A stretch of DNA of 5,340 nucleotides, taken from NCBI GenBank assembly GCA_014376885.1, contig JACMQR010000299.1:1-5340 (forward strand), in the 5' to 3' direction. The notes beneath the pieces are model-generated. The model did no database searches, was not told the origin of the DNA, and saw only the letters and a program-made list of their open reading frames with translations. The DNA is from Polaromonas sp. GTDB lineage: Bacteria; Pseudomonadota; Gammaproteobacteria; Burkholderiales; Burkholderiaceae_C. The translations under genes were made by a program, and so were the position numbers. Of the stretch, positions 5,243 through 5,340 are shown piece by piece; position 1 is the stretch's first letter; every line of letters begins with the position of its first letter.

Positions 5243-5340
5243 TCAGCTGCGACTGCGCGGGTCGTTGTTGATATGGCGTTCGACCTCCTGGCGCAGCCCG
5301 TCCAGCTCGCTGCGCAGCTGGCGGCGCTCATGCTGCGTCA
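5243..5340 (-). CDS. 3' end of an unrecognised protein, 5' part outside window
   Basis: The frame is open from the window edge to TGA (5245-5243), giving 31 residues. The readable part is a charged amphipathic helix, QHERRQLRSELDGLRQEVER, with hydrophobic residues at near-heptad spacing (L, L, L, V, I). It ends in HINNDPRSRS. This would suit a coiled-coil or helical C-terminus. The composition is more protein-like than the other frames here, and the 97-base gap to the next - strand gene is normal. I do not recognise the family from so short a piece. Confidence 0.5.
   Translation of the reverse strand, partial: TQHERRQLRSELDGLRQEVERHINNDPRSRS

Noticed and set aside
4810..5271. 153-codon + strand frame near the right edge
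   Set aside because: It is Cys/Arg/Trp-rich, typical of a shadow frame, and antisense to the small gene with the strong ribosome site.

Overview
The window is high-GC DNA with strong G/C preference at third codon positions. It reads like ordinary chromosome from a betaproteobacterium, most likely family Comamonadaceae (Polaromonas/Rhodoferax/Acidovorax-like). This placement is inferred from the style of the encoded proteins and from a degenerate copy of an AT-richer intergenic element (about 571-640) that I associate with that family. No database search was possible. I see no mobile element, CRISPR array, tRNA or rRNA.

Layout. (1) On the + strand, the 3' part of a LytM/M23 zinc peptidase gene (to 550) is followed, after a 100-base gap holding the repeat-like element, by a DUF938 SAM-dependent methyltransferase gene (651-1259). 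(2) Convergent to it, on the - strand, lies a gene for a two-part protein (1320-2279): an N-terminal TerB-like domain and a C-terminal DUF697/YcjF-like hydrophobic domain. (3) A 400-base divergent intergenic region (2280-2679) carries a perfect 9-bp x 4 tandem repeat and several short hairpins but no convincing gene. (4) On the + strand are a type II (L-2-haloacid dehalogenase-like) HAD hydrolase gene (2680-3390) and, 14 bases later, rluE, the 23S rRNA pseudouridine-2457 synthase gene (3405-4055). (5) The 3' end of rluE overlaps by 44 bp, in antisense, the end of a DUF2242 lipoprotein gene (4012-4575, - strand), which starts at TTG and has a 12-bp perfect inverted repeat in its upstream region. 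(6) After a gene-poor stretch (4576-4935) come a small Lys/Ala-rich protein gene (4936-5145, - strand, strong Shine-Dalgarno) and the 3' end of another - strand gene (from 5243) that leaves the window.

The genes do not form one pathway. The only probable operon is the HAD hydrolase with rluE; the two - strand genes at the right edge (98 bases apart) may be co-transcribed. The functions are cell-wall hydrolysis, RNA modification, an orphan methyltransferase, an orphan hydrolase and several conserved proteins of unknown role. I found no strong case for a new biological system. The items most worth a second look are the TerB-DUF697 fusion, the altered active-site segment of the HAD hydrolase, the small Lys/Ala-rich protein and the inverted repeat upstream of the lipoprotein gene.
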